DNA of 64,000 nt, taken from the NCBI GenBank assembly GCA_009801085.1, contig VNWV01000002.1, positions 3,782,001-3,846,000 on the forward strand. Direction: 5' to 3'. The notes below the pieces were generated by a model. The model was given only the letters and a program-made list of their open reading frames with translations, had not been told where the DNA came from and ran no database searches. Shown here piece after piece: positions 1-12,749 of the stretch (its first letter is position 1; the number at the start of each line of letters is the position of its first letter). Both the position numbers and the translations under genes were made by a program. This DNA is from Lasiodiplodia sp. COLG20. Lineage: Eukaryota; Ascomycota; Dothideomycetes; Botryosphaeriales; Botryosphaeriaceae.

Positions 1-1145
1 GAGAATATGTGAAGATACTCTGGCCGTCGACTGCGAATGAAGTGGTCGCAACTGGCGCAGTCCAACGCAGCGGCTACGTCAATTAGGGTGCCACTGGCTG
101 GAAGCCTCAAGCCCGAGCCAAAACCAACGTCGTCCATGTCATGTCGCCAACTTTCTCTTGAAAAGCCAAGTCTTGAAAAGCCAAGCCTCTGGCCACCTGC
201 CTAAGGCATAGGGACGCCGCCTACTGCGACTGCTGTGCCACAGGTGCTGAGAGCAGTAGTGTGGCAGCCATGCTATCCGCGCAATTTGCTGCCGCACCCG
301 CAAATAGAAGCGCGCGTAGCAGTCAGTCGGAGCTCGCGCCACATCGCGCTCACACCTGCCCTTTTTTCCGTGATGCAGAAGCGCCGCTTGCCCGCATGTG
401 ATGCGCTGCACGTCCGGAGATCATCCGTGCCTTTTCTCGACTGCCGCTCGCGCAGCTATATTACGTGCAGCTCCTCTCTGCTATAGCTTTACATATGGTG
501 TAAATATAGAAACGACCGGTCACGGTGATTTCATTTGCGCCCACCAAAATTTTGCCCAGGGCGCGTTTCGTCTCTCGTGAACGAGGTGCAATCATTGAAC
601 CTTGATCCCTGTGAACATGCTCTTGCCTGCGGCGGCTCGGAGGAGCTAAGATCTCGTCCACAAATTCGTAACTCTGCTCTACGCGCCTCTTTCAGTCAAA
701 CTTCGTTTTAGGTTGATGGCGTGCTCCCTAGCATTCCCCAGTTTGAATTGAAAAGCCTACGACATCGCGTGACCCATCCGTTGCGTCGGGACACCCTTCG
801 GAACTGTACTAATCACAGACGCACAAGTCGCTTGAGCAAAAACAGGTACGAGATGCTTCACAACTACGACATCTAACGCGCATAATCAACAAAGGGCTCA
901 CGACCTTGTCTTAGCTTTCAACAGTGTGATGTAGCGTCAGACACGGCGGCTTCCGAGGAACACAGTTCGAATGCTTCAAGGATATCGGCAATGTCTTCCT
1001 GTGCCAACGCCAACGCTATGCCCTGAACCCATGGCGAATCCGCTCCATCGTGGCCGAATGACGCACGTCACTCCGCCGTCCGTTAGTATTGCGCCGAATG
1101 TTACAGAAAACCCAAATTCCATAAGCCAGATTCCAAATTGCGTGC
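1..1145. other. Left flank, no gene recognised
   Basis: I see no open reading frame here with a recognisable protein, a conserved start or plausible splice structure on either strand. The stretch lies downstream of the TMEM184-like gene and probably includes its 3' untranslated region. Composition is mixed, with no obvious tandem repeat or inverted repeat. Confidence 0.5.
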
Positions 1146-3540
1146 CTAATCGTCCCTTGTGCTCCAGATGCTGCGTTCCTCCCGGAAGCTGCCGTAGTGC
1201 GGGCTGGGCAGGGCCTCGCGGTCATCGTTGAGATGGCGAGTCTGCCATTGCGTTGCCTCGTCCGACTCGAGACGCACCTCATCGTTCCTGGCGCCCGATT
1301 CCTCATCCTCGTCGAGGGTGAATGGCGCATCCAAATTATGCTCTCTCTCCGGCTGGTGCGGCTGAGGTTCATCAGGATTGAAGCCTTCTCGAACCTCTTC
1401 TTCCTGCCCGTCATTCGGGTATGTGCGCCTAAGTCGCGTTAGCTCTACGTGCTTCACAAGCCTAGCGAATATACTCACACAAAGTGCTTCGGCTCGGCTT
1501 CGTTCCATCCGGGACCGCCTTCTTTGCGGGCTCTCACGCGCTCCACTTCTTCCGCTTCGTGGTCCTCTACAACCAGGTCCACGAGTTGGCTTCGCCCAGA
1601 CCTAGATGACCCCACAGAAACTGCGGATGATGACGTGTCCTGTCGTCGCAGTTTGCCTGCGCGTGACTTGGAGCTCGACGACTGGCCTGTAGCGTTGCTA
1701 GCAGTACTGCCGCGGTGCTTTCCTTTAACAACTTTATCCTGAAGGTCCTGGATCTGGCTCTTGCGGCGCCGTTTGTTCTCTTTCGTTGGTTGAATGAGAT
1801 TACGGTTAGTGGACGCGGTGATCATCTTCGGCGTATAGTACAATCTGTCTTCACGCGACGCGTAGTGTGCCGGTATGACCGGGTACTATGCAATGTTAGC
1901 ACGAAAGAAGAGTGCAGGGACTTACACCTGGGATGCCAGGTCGAGATAAGGCATCAATACGGTTGCACCGAAGTGCGCACGAGCGTATGAGCAGGCGGTG
2001 GAAAAGAAGAAAGCCACTTACGTTCCAGTCGCCGAACTCCAAAGCTCTGGCATTTGTAAAGAGCTGCTCGTCCTCTGGGTTGAGCTCTGGCTCTTCCATG
2101 TCGTCTTCAGTAGCACCATACTTCTTTGCTTGCTCAAGGGCTTTGTGAGCACCAGGACTCATGGCCCTCGCTCTACTAGACGACACGAAGTTGCCCAGCA
2201 ATGGTGTTCTGCTGTCGGTGCCTGGCTTTGGGATCCAGTACTTTCCTTTACCACCTCTCTCATAGCGCATGCCCTCCATCATTCGAGCAACACGAGAAGC
2301 CGACTCTTCGTGGGCAAGCACATTATCACGGGCGTCAAAGTATCGGTATTCATAGTGCTTTCCAGCGAACGTGTCCTTGGTGTCCTGGATGAGATCCATG
2401 GGGCCAAAGGCATCCCGCAGAGCGTACTTGACAGGCATTCTCGCAGCAGAAATTGTGCGGTCGGCGTAGTCGTGGTGCGAAAAGGCGTACCAATGAGCGA
2501 TGGCAAACACGGGCATCTCAAAGCAAATGAGGGCATCCTGAATGGACGCTGCTAAGTTGTCAGGCGTATAGCCTGGGACATCGTCTGGAATGGCACCGAG
2601 CCAGACAAGGATAGACAAGAAAAAGCCCTGCCAGTAAGAGGCAAAGATGATGCCCTTGATGCACAAGAATTTGGGCATCGGGCGGAAGGGTTTCAGGTCG
2701 TGTGCCATGCAAACCCAGAACATGGCCAGAGCATACAGGCTCACTGAGATGCTGACGTTGTAGATCAGGCTGCTCCAGAAGTAGCCTGACGTCAGGCCAA
2801 TGTAGCCCTCCTGGTATGTGCCGGTTGCCTTCATGATAATGGTGGCAATGGAAAGTATAGGCTTCACCCATGTGTACTGCAGTATCCCACGCTTGATGGA
2901 AAGGAAGGTATGAGGATCCGAGATGTCGACCTTCGGCAGGACGTAGTTGAGCGGCCATAAGTGGGGGACCGGAGCGCGGCCGTGCATCAAGATGATGAGG
3001 GCACGCTCACCGCCGATGAAATTGATGAGGAGCTGGAAAAAAGTGTAGATGGTGAAAGCCTGCAGCACCGTCAGCGAGCGTTGGTGGGCATGGCCTGAGC
3101 TGAGACGTACCTCGTAGACATCACGGAACGGGTCTATCCAGAAGGCAGCCGTCAAAGATATGAGGCTGGCCCATGATGCTATCGAGAAGATAGGTACCCT
3201 GGCACACGTTAGCCATGGACCAACAAGGCGGACAAGGGAACGCACATCAACAATATCCGGACTACATATCTCTGCAGCAGCGGTTTCCGGTAGTTTTTCC
3301 TGGAGGCGTGTTCAGCGTGCTGACCGCCATTTGCGGGAGCTGATCGCGTGCAAGGGAACTTACGCTTGAAGCCAGACAGACCTGCGGGCAGGAGGTTAGC
3401 AGACTGCAGCAGCATGAAAGGGTCGAGTATCCTTACAAAACGGTGAGGAGACTGGCCACTAGGGCAGCCACGCCGGCCACTATGACGACCCAGTCGCCGA
3501 ATCTCCCGCCCGTGCCACCTCTGGTGGACTCCTCCCCCAT
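1146..3540 (-). CDS. TMEM184 / OST-alpha (DUF300) family membrane protein
   Basis: The predicted 663-residue, seven-helix membrane protein belongs to the organic solute transporter alpha / TMEM184 family; the substrate in fungi is not established. Seven exons join exactly in frame: 3540-3437, 3381-3364, 3299-3246, 3198-3111, 3059-2022, 1885-1479 and 1428-1146. Exon 2 is only 18 nt and supplies SVWLQA ahead of KNYRKPLLQRYVVRILLM. The family core is easy to follow: SWASLISLTAAFWIDPFRD, INFIGGERALIILMHGR, ILQYTWVKPILSI and AIAHWYAFSHHDY. The C-terminal third (from about residue 430) is hydrophilic and charged, as in other fungal members, and includes the typical NLIQPTKENKRRRKSQIQDL stretch. The start at 3540 puts a hydrophobic segment at residues 15-34. 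It is divergent from csf1. Exon boundaries rest on GT/AG signals plus family continuity, not on transcripts. Confidence 0.9.
3364..3381 (-). other. 18-nt internal coding microexon of the TMEM184-like gene
   Basis: On the minus strand this 18-nt segment is preceded by a CCCGCAG acceptor (ending at 3382) and followed by a GTAAGT donor (from 3363). Spliced to the flanking exons it reads through in frame and restores the family motif VWLQ-KNYRKPLLQR. Skipping it would remove exactly six residues without a frameshift. Confidence 0.8.
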
Positions 3541-3975
3541 TGCGGACCCCCGAATTGTACTGGATGCAGGCAGCAGGCGTGGAGCGGGCGAACAAGGACG
3601 CAGAGCAGCGGGTCCCAAGGCAGCTCGCAGGCGGAGGCGGCGGCCGGGAGCTCACAGGCAGGTGGATTCGGCGGAGGGGGTTGCGGTGTGGGTGGGCGAG
3701 GTGGGCGCAGGCATCTCCAACAGCTGTGTTGATCGCGGATGCACGGGCGTCGTCATTGCTCCAAAGAGCCAGTAGGGTCACGCCCGCCAAGCCCGCAACC
3801 GTTTGTCCCGCGCCCGCTCCCACCAGCGTCTGCTGACAACCACCACCGCCGCCATCTCTTGTGTTCCCAGGCGCGCTCGCAGCTGCCGCCCCATGCCCGT
3901 CCGCCCCGCGCGCGATCACCATGACCAGCGCCGCCCCGTGCCCGCCGCCCGGACTCAGGAGTAGCTCGCACAATA
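3541..3975. promoter_or_regulatory. Shared head-to-head upstream region (TMEM184-like gene / csf1)
   Basis: These 435 bp separate two divergently transcribed start codons, so both core promoters and both 5' leaders must lie here. The DNA is very GC-rich (CCGCC-rich from about 3780 to 3950), and I see no clear TATA box. Open frames crossing it are low-complexity Pro/Arg/Ala translations of GC-rich DNA, not genes. Confidence 0.6.
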
Positions 3976-6900
3976 ATGGCGAGCGACGGGCTGACTGCGC
4001 AGCCTCTGGACGCTCACCGAGGCCTGCTGTGGCAGTTCCTCGTTGAATTGCTCGTCAGCGGAATCCTCACCGTCTTTTTCCTGTTCTACTTCAACCGCCT
4101 GTTCGCCACGCTCGTCTCGTACGCCATCCGCGCCTACACCTGGCACAATTACCGCGCCTACATCGATATCCAGTCGCTGCAGATCTCGCTACTGGGCGGC
4201 CGTATCTTTTGGAAGGACATTCGCTACCACGGCCACAACCAGACCATCCTCATCCACGGTGGCTACATAACATGGCGCTTCTGGTACAGGAAGGTCAAGG
4301 GCACCGAGCTCTTCTGCGATGGCCATGCCACCGAGAAGCCCTCTCTGGCCGATGGCACGAGCATCTATAGCAGTCCGTCGCGGAGCAGGAGCCGCAGCGT
4401 AGGCAAGGAGGAGGACGGTGGGAAGCAGAAGACGAAGGAATTACCATGTCGTGTTTCCATTAAGGTCTCGGGCATGGAGGTGTTTCTGTACAATCGAAGT
4501 CCCGCATACGACTCTATCATTGAGAACTTTGCGCGTGCCATGGGTGCCAATGGCGCACAGAAGCCTGCTGCTGCCGAGTCGCCGCCCTCTGAGCAAACCA
4601 TCGCTGAAACTGCCACCTCCGACAAGGCCCACTCTGCGCTCCACCGCAGGAACACTAGTGGAAGCAGCAGCCGTTCCAGGCACCGTCGGGACGGCAGCAA
4701 GGAGGAGAAACCATCTGCCCGCCAAGAGTCGGAGGATGCCTATTCAGCACCGGAGATTCCGTCCTTTCTCCGCCTCTTCCCCGTCCGCATCGACTGCAAC
4801 AAGGGTGCCGTTATTGTCGGCAACGAATGCACCCCGTCGATCCTCTCAGTGAAGTTTGACAAGGCTAGCGGAGAGCTCAGTGCCGCTCACGCCGGGCCAC
4901 TCGACATATACAAGCAGTTGTTCAACTTCGATTTCGAACATCCTGTCGTGCACATGAAACCCAACCATGACTACAAGAACCCGCAGCTGGCTACCGCGGC
5001 GCGCCTGAAGAAGGAGGGGTTGGAAAGCACAGGCTCCGAGACTGTAAGAAAAGAGCATAGGACTGTAAGACGACGGAGGCTTTGGCACCCTCTACAAAAC
5101 CTTTCGTCGTTATTCGGTGGCTCCACGGACTCGCTGGCAAATTCACGAACTACAACGAGAAACCGTGCGTCAACTGTGCAACCGGCTTTCCCAGGCCAGG
5201 AACGTTGGCTTGGTCTGACGAGATATCTCGATGATGACGACCACAACGAGCACGACGAATGGGGAGGTATCGAATACGCCAAGTTTTCCTTGATTGCGGA
5301 CCTTCCACGCCTCAGCATGAGTTTCTATTGGGATGTTCCTGGCTCTGTGCCCAAGGGACCGAGTATTGCTGATCGCAGCCCAAGTGTTGCAACCCTCGAC
5401 ATCAACGGCACCGTTCCTCCGGACTACGGCCTTGATTTGCAGATTCACGGCGGAATGATCAACTATGGTCCTTGGGCAGACCGGCACCGCGGTATTCTGC
5501 AGAACTATTTCTTCCCGGCCTCTTGTACCGATACCGTTCCGGCCGAGCCCTTGAACCCAGGAGCTGCTCGCGTCAACACGGTCTTCAAAATCTTCATCAG
5601 CTTCGAGGAAGAGACTGTCCTGCGCATTCCCGTTCGGGAGAAATCCAAGGACTGGAAATGGAAAGGACGAGCTCAGAATGTGAGTGGAACTGGTAAGAGT
5701 GCCGAAACCGAGAATGTTCGTAGTAAGGGAAAAAGGAGGGCGGCAAGAAACAAAAAACGCGAGACGGGTGCTACTGGGCAGACAGTTCGACCATTTGGCT
5801 GGCTTGACATTCTGGTCGAGTCAAACTCGACCGTCAAGTATGTCATGGACATGGTTGCAGGTCCGCAAGGCTACCGCAACTCCTTGGATCTTGACATTCG
5901 CGAATCCAAAGTCTTTACTAGCGTCAACCACGACCTGCTATGGAAATCGGGACGCTTGGAAATGGACTGCAACCTCTCCAACCCTCTGAAGTGGAACGAA
6001 CTGAGACGCTGGGTTTTCAATTTCAGAATCAATGACCTCCAGCTTTTTCTGCTCAGAGATCACATGTTTCTTCTGACGGATCTCGTGAATGATTGGGGCT
6101 CCGGGCCTCCGCCTGATTTCTACACTTTCACTCCGTACAGATACATCATGAACTTGGAATTTCCTAACCTCAAAATCTTTCTGAACACGAACGATTCCAA
6201 TATCATCAACAACCCGGCTGAAATCGAAGACAACCAGTTCATAATTTTACAAGGCCGTCACTTGGGCGCAACGCTGGAGATTCCATTAGACAAATTCCGG
6301 CCTATCGAGAATGAGATTTCCTTCCGTGCCTTGGGTGACCATATTGGTCTGGATCTCTCCATGCCGCCTCGCAACACCATTGCAACATTCGTCAAAGAAC
6401 ACCACGTCGCGGACCTTGGCGTGTTAACTCTCAATGGCAGCTACAAGTACTGGTCGGAAACGTCACCGGGACTCACTGACAGGCTTTCACTTGATATTGG
6501 TGGTACCAAGCTTGAACTCGCACTGTATGGCTTCCTGATCCGGCATTTCATGAAGATCAAGGACAACTACTTTGGAGAAGACATGCATTTCAAGACTCTG
6601 GAAGAGTATCAGGAGATCCCACAGAGCAAGGCTGGAGAGACTCCCGCAGAGGCACCAGACCAGGCGTCAAGCAAGTCCAACGATTTAGACGTCATACTCT
6701 CCGTGTCCGCGGAGAAAGCCGAAATCCTCCTCCCAGCGAATCTCTATTCTGCCGAAGACCACGTCAAAGTTGAACTCCCCTACGCCAATGCGGACCTCCG
6801 TTTCACAAGCTACTACATGGATCTCATGGTTGATTTCAGTCCTTTGAGTCTTGCATTGAACATTTCGCACGCAAAGGAGGATAGCGGCTTTGATACCAAT

Positions 6901-9900
6901 AACCGCACGCAGCTGTTCATTGACTTGGTCAAGATCTACGGTCACCGAACTTTTGGTCTGCCACCGCTGGAGCCAACTTACGTCTGCAACTGGGACTTCG
7001 AGGTGGGAAAAATTACCGGCGAGTGTTCTGACAACTTCCTCGGGAAGCTTGGAGCTTTCGGCAAATGCTTTGCGTTCTCGCTGGATGACGACGAGAACGC
7101 ATTGCCAATCCTCAGTCCACTCTTGATCCATGATGTGACGTTTCTCAGGCTCCGGACGAGCACGATCAAGATTTGGTTGCATATAGCTCAAGAAGCTTTG
7201 CTGTTGAGCACTGATGCAATCAGTGTGGACTTCAACGACTGGGCGAAATCAACATTTTCTCAGCGTCTGGACGTCCTCATTCCCAATCTGGTCGTAGCTT
7301 CTGTTGATGCCAAAGCGGCTCTTCGCCAGCGCAGTCGGATTAGCAAGAGCACGATTGACACACAGGCGTACTTGCAGACTGACATCCAGCTGCACATGCT
7401 GAAGAGAAAACTCCATTTCAGCGAGGACCGTCGCGATCAACAGAGTCATCTTAAGGAAAGCGACATGCGGACCAACAGGACACCATGGCTTCTGCTTGAG
7501 GATATGGAGGCATCTGAATACACAGTGCCTCCAGCCAAGATAGAGCCTCCGGCGATGACATACCCATACTTACCGCCTCCCTTGCGCGGCAAGTCTCTAC
7601 TCCGGAGATGGAGTGGTACTGGATCTATGAGCTCCTCAGGGCTTTCTGCATCGAGTGCTTCCGTAGACACGGCTCCCAAAGCGCGCAGCCGACGGCGTCC
7701 GGCCAGTCTACACTCAGTAGCAGCCAGCTCCTTGAAGTATAGCATCCACGCCAATACTCCAAAGCCTGGCCACCACAAGTCAGACAGCAGGAGTACTCTT
7801 TCCGTACGCCCACCATTGTTGGAGAGACGAACGACAGCAAGTATCTACTCCGACGCACTGGAGGGAGGTGAAGAGATTATCGGAAAGATCGGCCAGCCAA
7901 GGTCCTCGATAGCACTCTCGAGCTCTTTGGAGACCCCTTATTTCCCCCTCGATGGAGTGGAGCTAGATGTTTCCGACGTGCCCGAGCCCCCGACAGAAGC
8001 ACCCGGCTGGCACTCCGCGGCCCCTAATGCCTTAGTTTTCAACGATGTATCAGCAAGAACATTCGATGAAGACTTCGTTCATACTAGCTTCCTCTTGAGC
8101 TTTGAACCTGGAGTCAGAGCCCTTGTAACGCCGAATGCAGTCTCGACCGTGGTCAATCTCATAGACTCTCTGCAGGACAAGCACCCGGAGGACATACTTG
8201 ATACCTTCCAGGTCGACATAATGGGCAAAATATTGGATTTTCAAAAGCGGATTGATGGAATAGGTACCTCTACAGAACTCAGTTTGAGGCTGCCTTGTTT
8301 CCAGCTTCGGTTCATCAACAACATCACCGCCGAGAAAACCAGTGCGCCAGGCAAGGATCAGTACGATTTGATCCTAGACAATTTGTCTGTTTCTCTCCGG
8401 CAGAAGAACTTTCCCTCTGAATCGGCCGTCAAGAAAAGCACATTGGCGGTGCATACGGTTCTAAAGTCACTGACGGTTTCTGTGAGGGAGAAACAGCCGA
8501 ACACGGCTGTGAGCGATGTCGCTGTACAAGCCATACTCACGGACATGCTCCTTTGGTTGGTGACTGGTAAATCAATCTCCGTCAATGTGTCCTTCCGCGG
8601 CCTTGAGGTTGCGAATTCGAGCAAAAAACTGCAGTACCTCGCCTCTTTGATCCACCGTTCAACACTTCTTGTGGACGAGATCGAGGCCAAATTTGCAGCC
8701 GTCAGCCCGAAGAGCGAGAGACGACTTTGCTACTTGGCGTATGCACTTACTACCGCCGGTGGAGACATTCCCGATCCAGCATTCATCACCAGGCCATCCT
8801 ACGCCTTGCGCGCAGCCAACAATCACCTCCGAAATCATGACTCCTGGAAGATTATCTCTCGTTTCCGATACATATATGACAGTCTTATGCCCAGCGTGAG
8901 GGACGAGATTACTCAAAGATGTGTCGAAGGGTTAATGTGCTGTCCGGACGATGCCGAAGCGAAGGTCATTCAGATATGGGACCAATGGCGAGAATGGGAC
9001 CTGGCCCACGTGAAAAAGAGCCTGGCGATGCGCGCATTGTATGGACCCATCGCGGACACGGAGGAAGCCACTGAGGAAAAGCCGGTGCCGCTCGACATTT
9101 CGGTCAAAACCGCCGGAATCCGGATCATCATAGATCCTGGTCCGGAACAAAGCGAGATACTGTTTCAGCTTCTGACCATCAATGCTGCACTATCACCACC
9201 CCCGGAGCCTTCAGGGTTGATGTTGCTGGACCAAGAGTGTCCCACCAAGTCTACTGTCGTCGAGATCTCTACCAGGAATGTCCTTGTCAAGTTCAGCTGG
9301 GAGATATGTGAGCTGGTAGAGAACGTTCTCACTCTCTTCCAAACACAAGCGCCACATGCGAAGGCGAGCAAGCAAGAACAAGACTGTTCCATTTCAGAGG
9401 CTTGTAGCAGCAAGGCTACCAAACCAGAGGTTCACGACTTCCAAATCCTCTTTACAACCGAAAAGGGCAGCATAAGCTTAGACACCATCAACTTGCGTCA
9501 CGTTTCCTCCTCTTATGGGATGAAGATATCGGTTGCTGGATCAAACAGGAGCGCAGCAGATGAGGGCACAAGTATCAGCGCCCTCGTCCATTCTGACGCT
9601 GCTGGATCTGAGCTTCGGTCACGCGGCAGACTTCTGATGAGATCTGAAGTTGTCCGGCCCAGCATATTCATATCCCATGATGATGATGAGTGGAGACATC
9701 CCATGCCAGAAGGGTGGATGGTTGTTGGCAAATGTGAAGAGGTATCATGGAAGGTCCAGGAAGATATTCTTGGAATCATCGAAGTGGCAAACTCGATCAT
9801 TTGTGACGAGGTTGCCTACTTCGCACGGCAAGTGGAACGATTCAAGAAGCCTGGCAATGCAGAGCCCGCGGCTAGTGAGCCGAAGAAAGAACCGAGCCTC

Positions 9901-12717
9901 CCCAATATCACTGTCGCTCTGCTGATGGATGCCTACCGCATCGATGTTGCTCTGCTTCAATCATTGACCTATGTGGTCTCTGGTCAGATGGGAAGAGTTT
10001 CAGCGGCACCTGTTCTTGGAGGAGCTCCTACTTTGAATGTCAACTTTGATCTCGACCGGCACACCCACTACCTAAAGAGTCACGACAAGCACGGATGGCA
10101 GAACATAGCAGCTTTCACTTTCCCCCTGCACAACGGCCATCTGCAGCTGATAGATTCTCCGGCTGGACCAAAGATCGTCTTCAACAGCATCATGGAGAAC
10201 TTCGTCATTGAGGCTTCCGCTGTCCATGGCCTGCTCACTACTATTCAAGAGCCCGAGGTCGAGAATGTCATGAAGACGATCAAGGAGGATATTGAGGTGC
10301 TCCAGTCGAACATTAAAGAAGCTTTGCCAAAGGGAGACAGCGCCGCAGTCTCTCCAGTATCGAGCGAAGAAAGCCGTCCGGTAGCATTCGACGCGAGCTT
10401 CGTCATGACCGGCATGAGCATTATTGCTCGGGCGCCGACAAAACTGCCGGACTCATCCGCCTCCACACTGGCCTTCGAACTCAACCGTATCCAAGGCAAG
10501 GCGAGCAACATTGCAGAAGACGGGTCTGTCCTGCCCCTTCCAGAATTTTCAGCCGCACTTCCTCACATCAGCATGTCCCTCGAACTCTCGGAGGGGGAGA
10601 ATATCCGGCACTGCGGTAATCTTTTGTTCGGACTGGAGCTTCGCGGCACACTCCAAAATAGCGTCTCCGACATGCCGAGGCGAGACTACAGAGTCCGTAG
10701 CACAGGCCTCGAGATCAACGTGTTTGCGGACACGGCTTCGGCTGCTGTTGAGGTCATGAACCACCTGCAGGAAAGAATCAAGGTTCTCGACCTTTCAAGA
10801 GAGAGGAGGTATCTCCGGAAGCTCCGCCAGCCCAAGCGGAGACCTTCCCACCTTGCCAACACCATCAATGGCGACGACGATGGCTCACCCAGCATTGCCT
10901 CCAGTGGATTGTTCACCTCGGCTGCCTCACTTGAGCTCACCAACGTCCAAATCAGTTGGATCGTAGGGAACTCTGTTCCCGCGTATCCGGGTCGCGAAAG
11001 TGAGGACCTGGTCTTGTCCTTCAAGAGAATCGACCTCGCAACGAGAAGCGAGGAGGCAGCCAGACTTGCCATCGAGGATATGCAACTTCAAATGGTTCCG
11101 TCAAGCCAGCCGAAGACGCAGCGTTCGCTCAATTCGGCACTTCTCCCCGAGGTTGTTTTTAACGTCTCGTATGCTTCTTCAAAGACGGATCGTCGGTTTG
11201 CTTTTCATGCGGCAGGAAAGTCACTTGACCTTCTTCTCGAATCACGCTTCGTTCTGCCGGCGTCTATTTTGGAGAGGTCAATTTCTCTCGCAAGCCAAAA
11301 GGTGCAGGCTGCGACTGCGTCCTGGAAGACGGTTACCACGCCGAACGAGGCGCCACGCAAAAGCTTGTTTAACAACAAGAAGCTCTCTTCGCTCATCGTT
11401 GACGCAGACTTTGCGGGCGCGGTTGTCACCCTTCAAGGAAAGCGTGAAATATCACGCACAAATTCTCGTCTAACCAATGGTCGCTACCCGCAGTACGGAC
11501 GATATGGACAGTTCGCCAGTGATGGATCCAACACGAGCACAACCCTCCGTGCTCCTGGCATCTCGCTCAAGGTTGAATACAGAGATGACTCTCTCGACCC
11601 GTCGCTCAATGCTGAGGTCAAGGTCAATGCCTCGAGCAACTTGTTGCATCCCACCGTGGTTCCCCTTATCATGGACATCTCGAACAGCATCAAGGAAGTC
11701 GTCCAAGACAAAGACAAGGATCAGAAGCCGAAGAAGCCCATAGAGCTTAAGCCATCGCAGAAGTTCCTCGACGAGGAAAGTCTCATCACAGCGGATCCGA
11801 GCGCCATTCTCGGAAAGACGCGACTCAACATGGGCCTTCGCATCTGCCAACAAGAGTTCAGTCTGAGCTGCCAGCCGATTGCCCGCGTAGCGGCTACGGC
11901 CCGCTTCGAAGACATCTACCTCACAGTCAACAGCATCAAGTCGACGGAACAAGGTCACTTCTTTGCTGTGTCTTCTACCTTTGACAATCTGCAGGCCTCG
12001 GTGCAACACGTCTACTCGAGAGAGTCCACATTCAGCTTCGACGTCGATCGCATCGTGCTGTCCGTCCTGAACAGCAAGCACCTAAGCGGCACGAGCGGCA
12101 TCTCGGCCATCCTCAAGATCAACCCCATGAGGACCCACATCAATGCCCGACAGCTCCAGGATTTCCTGCTCTTCCGAGAGATCTGGGTACCGCCAGAGGT
12201 CCGCCAGGCCGCCTCGTCGAAAGCCGCGGCCGCCCCTAGCAACCCGCCGCCTTCGGACGAGTCGCCGCAGGAATACCTCGTCCAGCGGTACCAGCAGGTC
12301 GCCGCCGCCGCAGCGTTCCCTTGGAACGCGACCATCGCCATCGAGGAGATGGCCGTCGACCTCGACATGGGCCAGGCCATCGGCAAGCCGTCGTTCAAGA
12401 TCGTCAACCTGTGGGCGTCGTCGAAGAAGACGTCGGACTGGGAGCAGAACCTGTGCGTCGGCATCGACCGCGTCGGCATCGAGAGCACCGGCCGCACCAG
12501 CGGCTTCGTCGAGCTGCTCGACTTCAAGGTCCGCACGTCTATCAGCTGGCCGTCGTCGTCGAAGCAGCAGCAGAACGAAGCATCGCGCAAGACGACGCCG
12601 CTCATTCAGGCGTCCATGGGCTTCGAGCGCCTGCGCGTCAAGGCGGCCTTCGACTACCAGCCCTTCGCCGTCGCTGACATTACGGCCTTTTCGTTCCTCA
12701 TGTACAACGTCCGCGGC

Positions 12718-12749
<32 letters not shown>

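Noticed and set aside
3209..3973. Minus-strand frame of 254 codons over the divergent promoter
   Set aside because: It overlaps the verified exons of the TMEM184-like gene in another frame and otherwise consists of low-complexity GC-rich translation.
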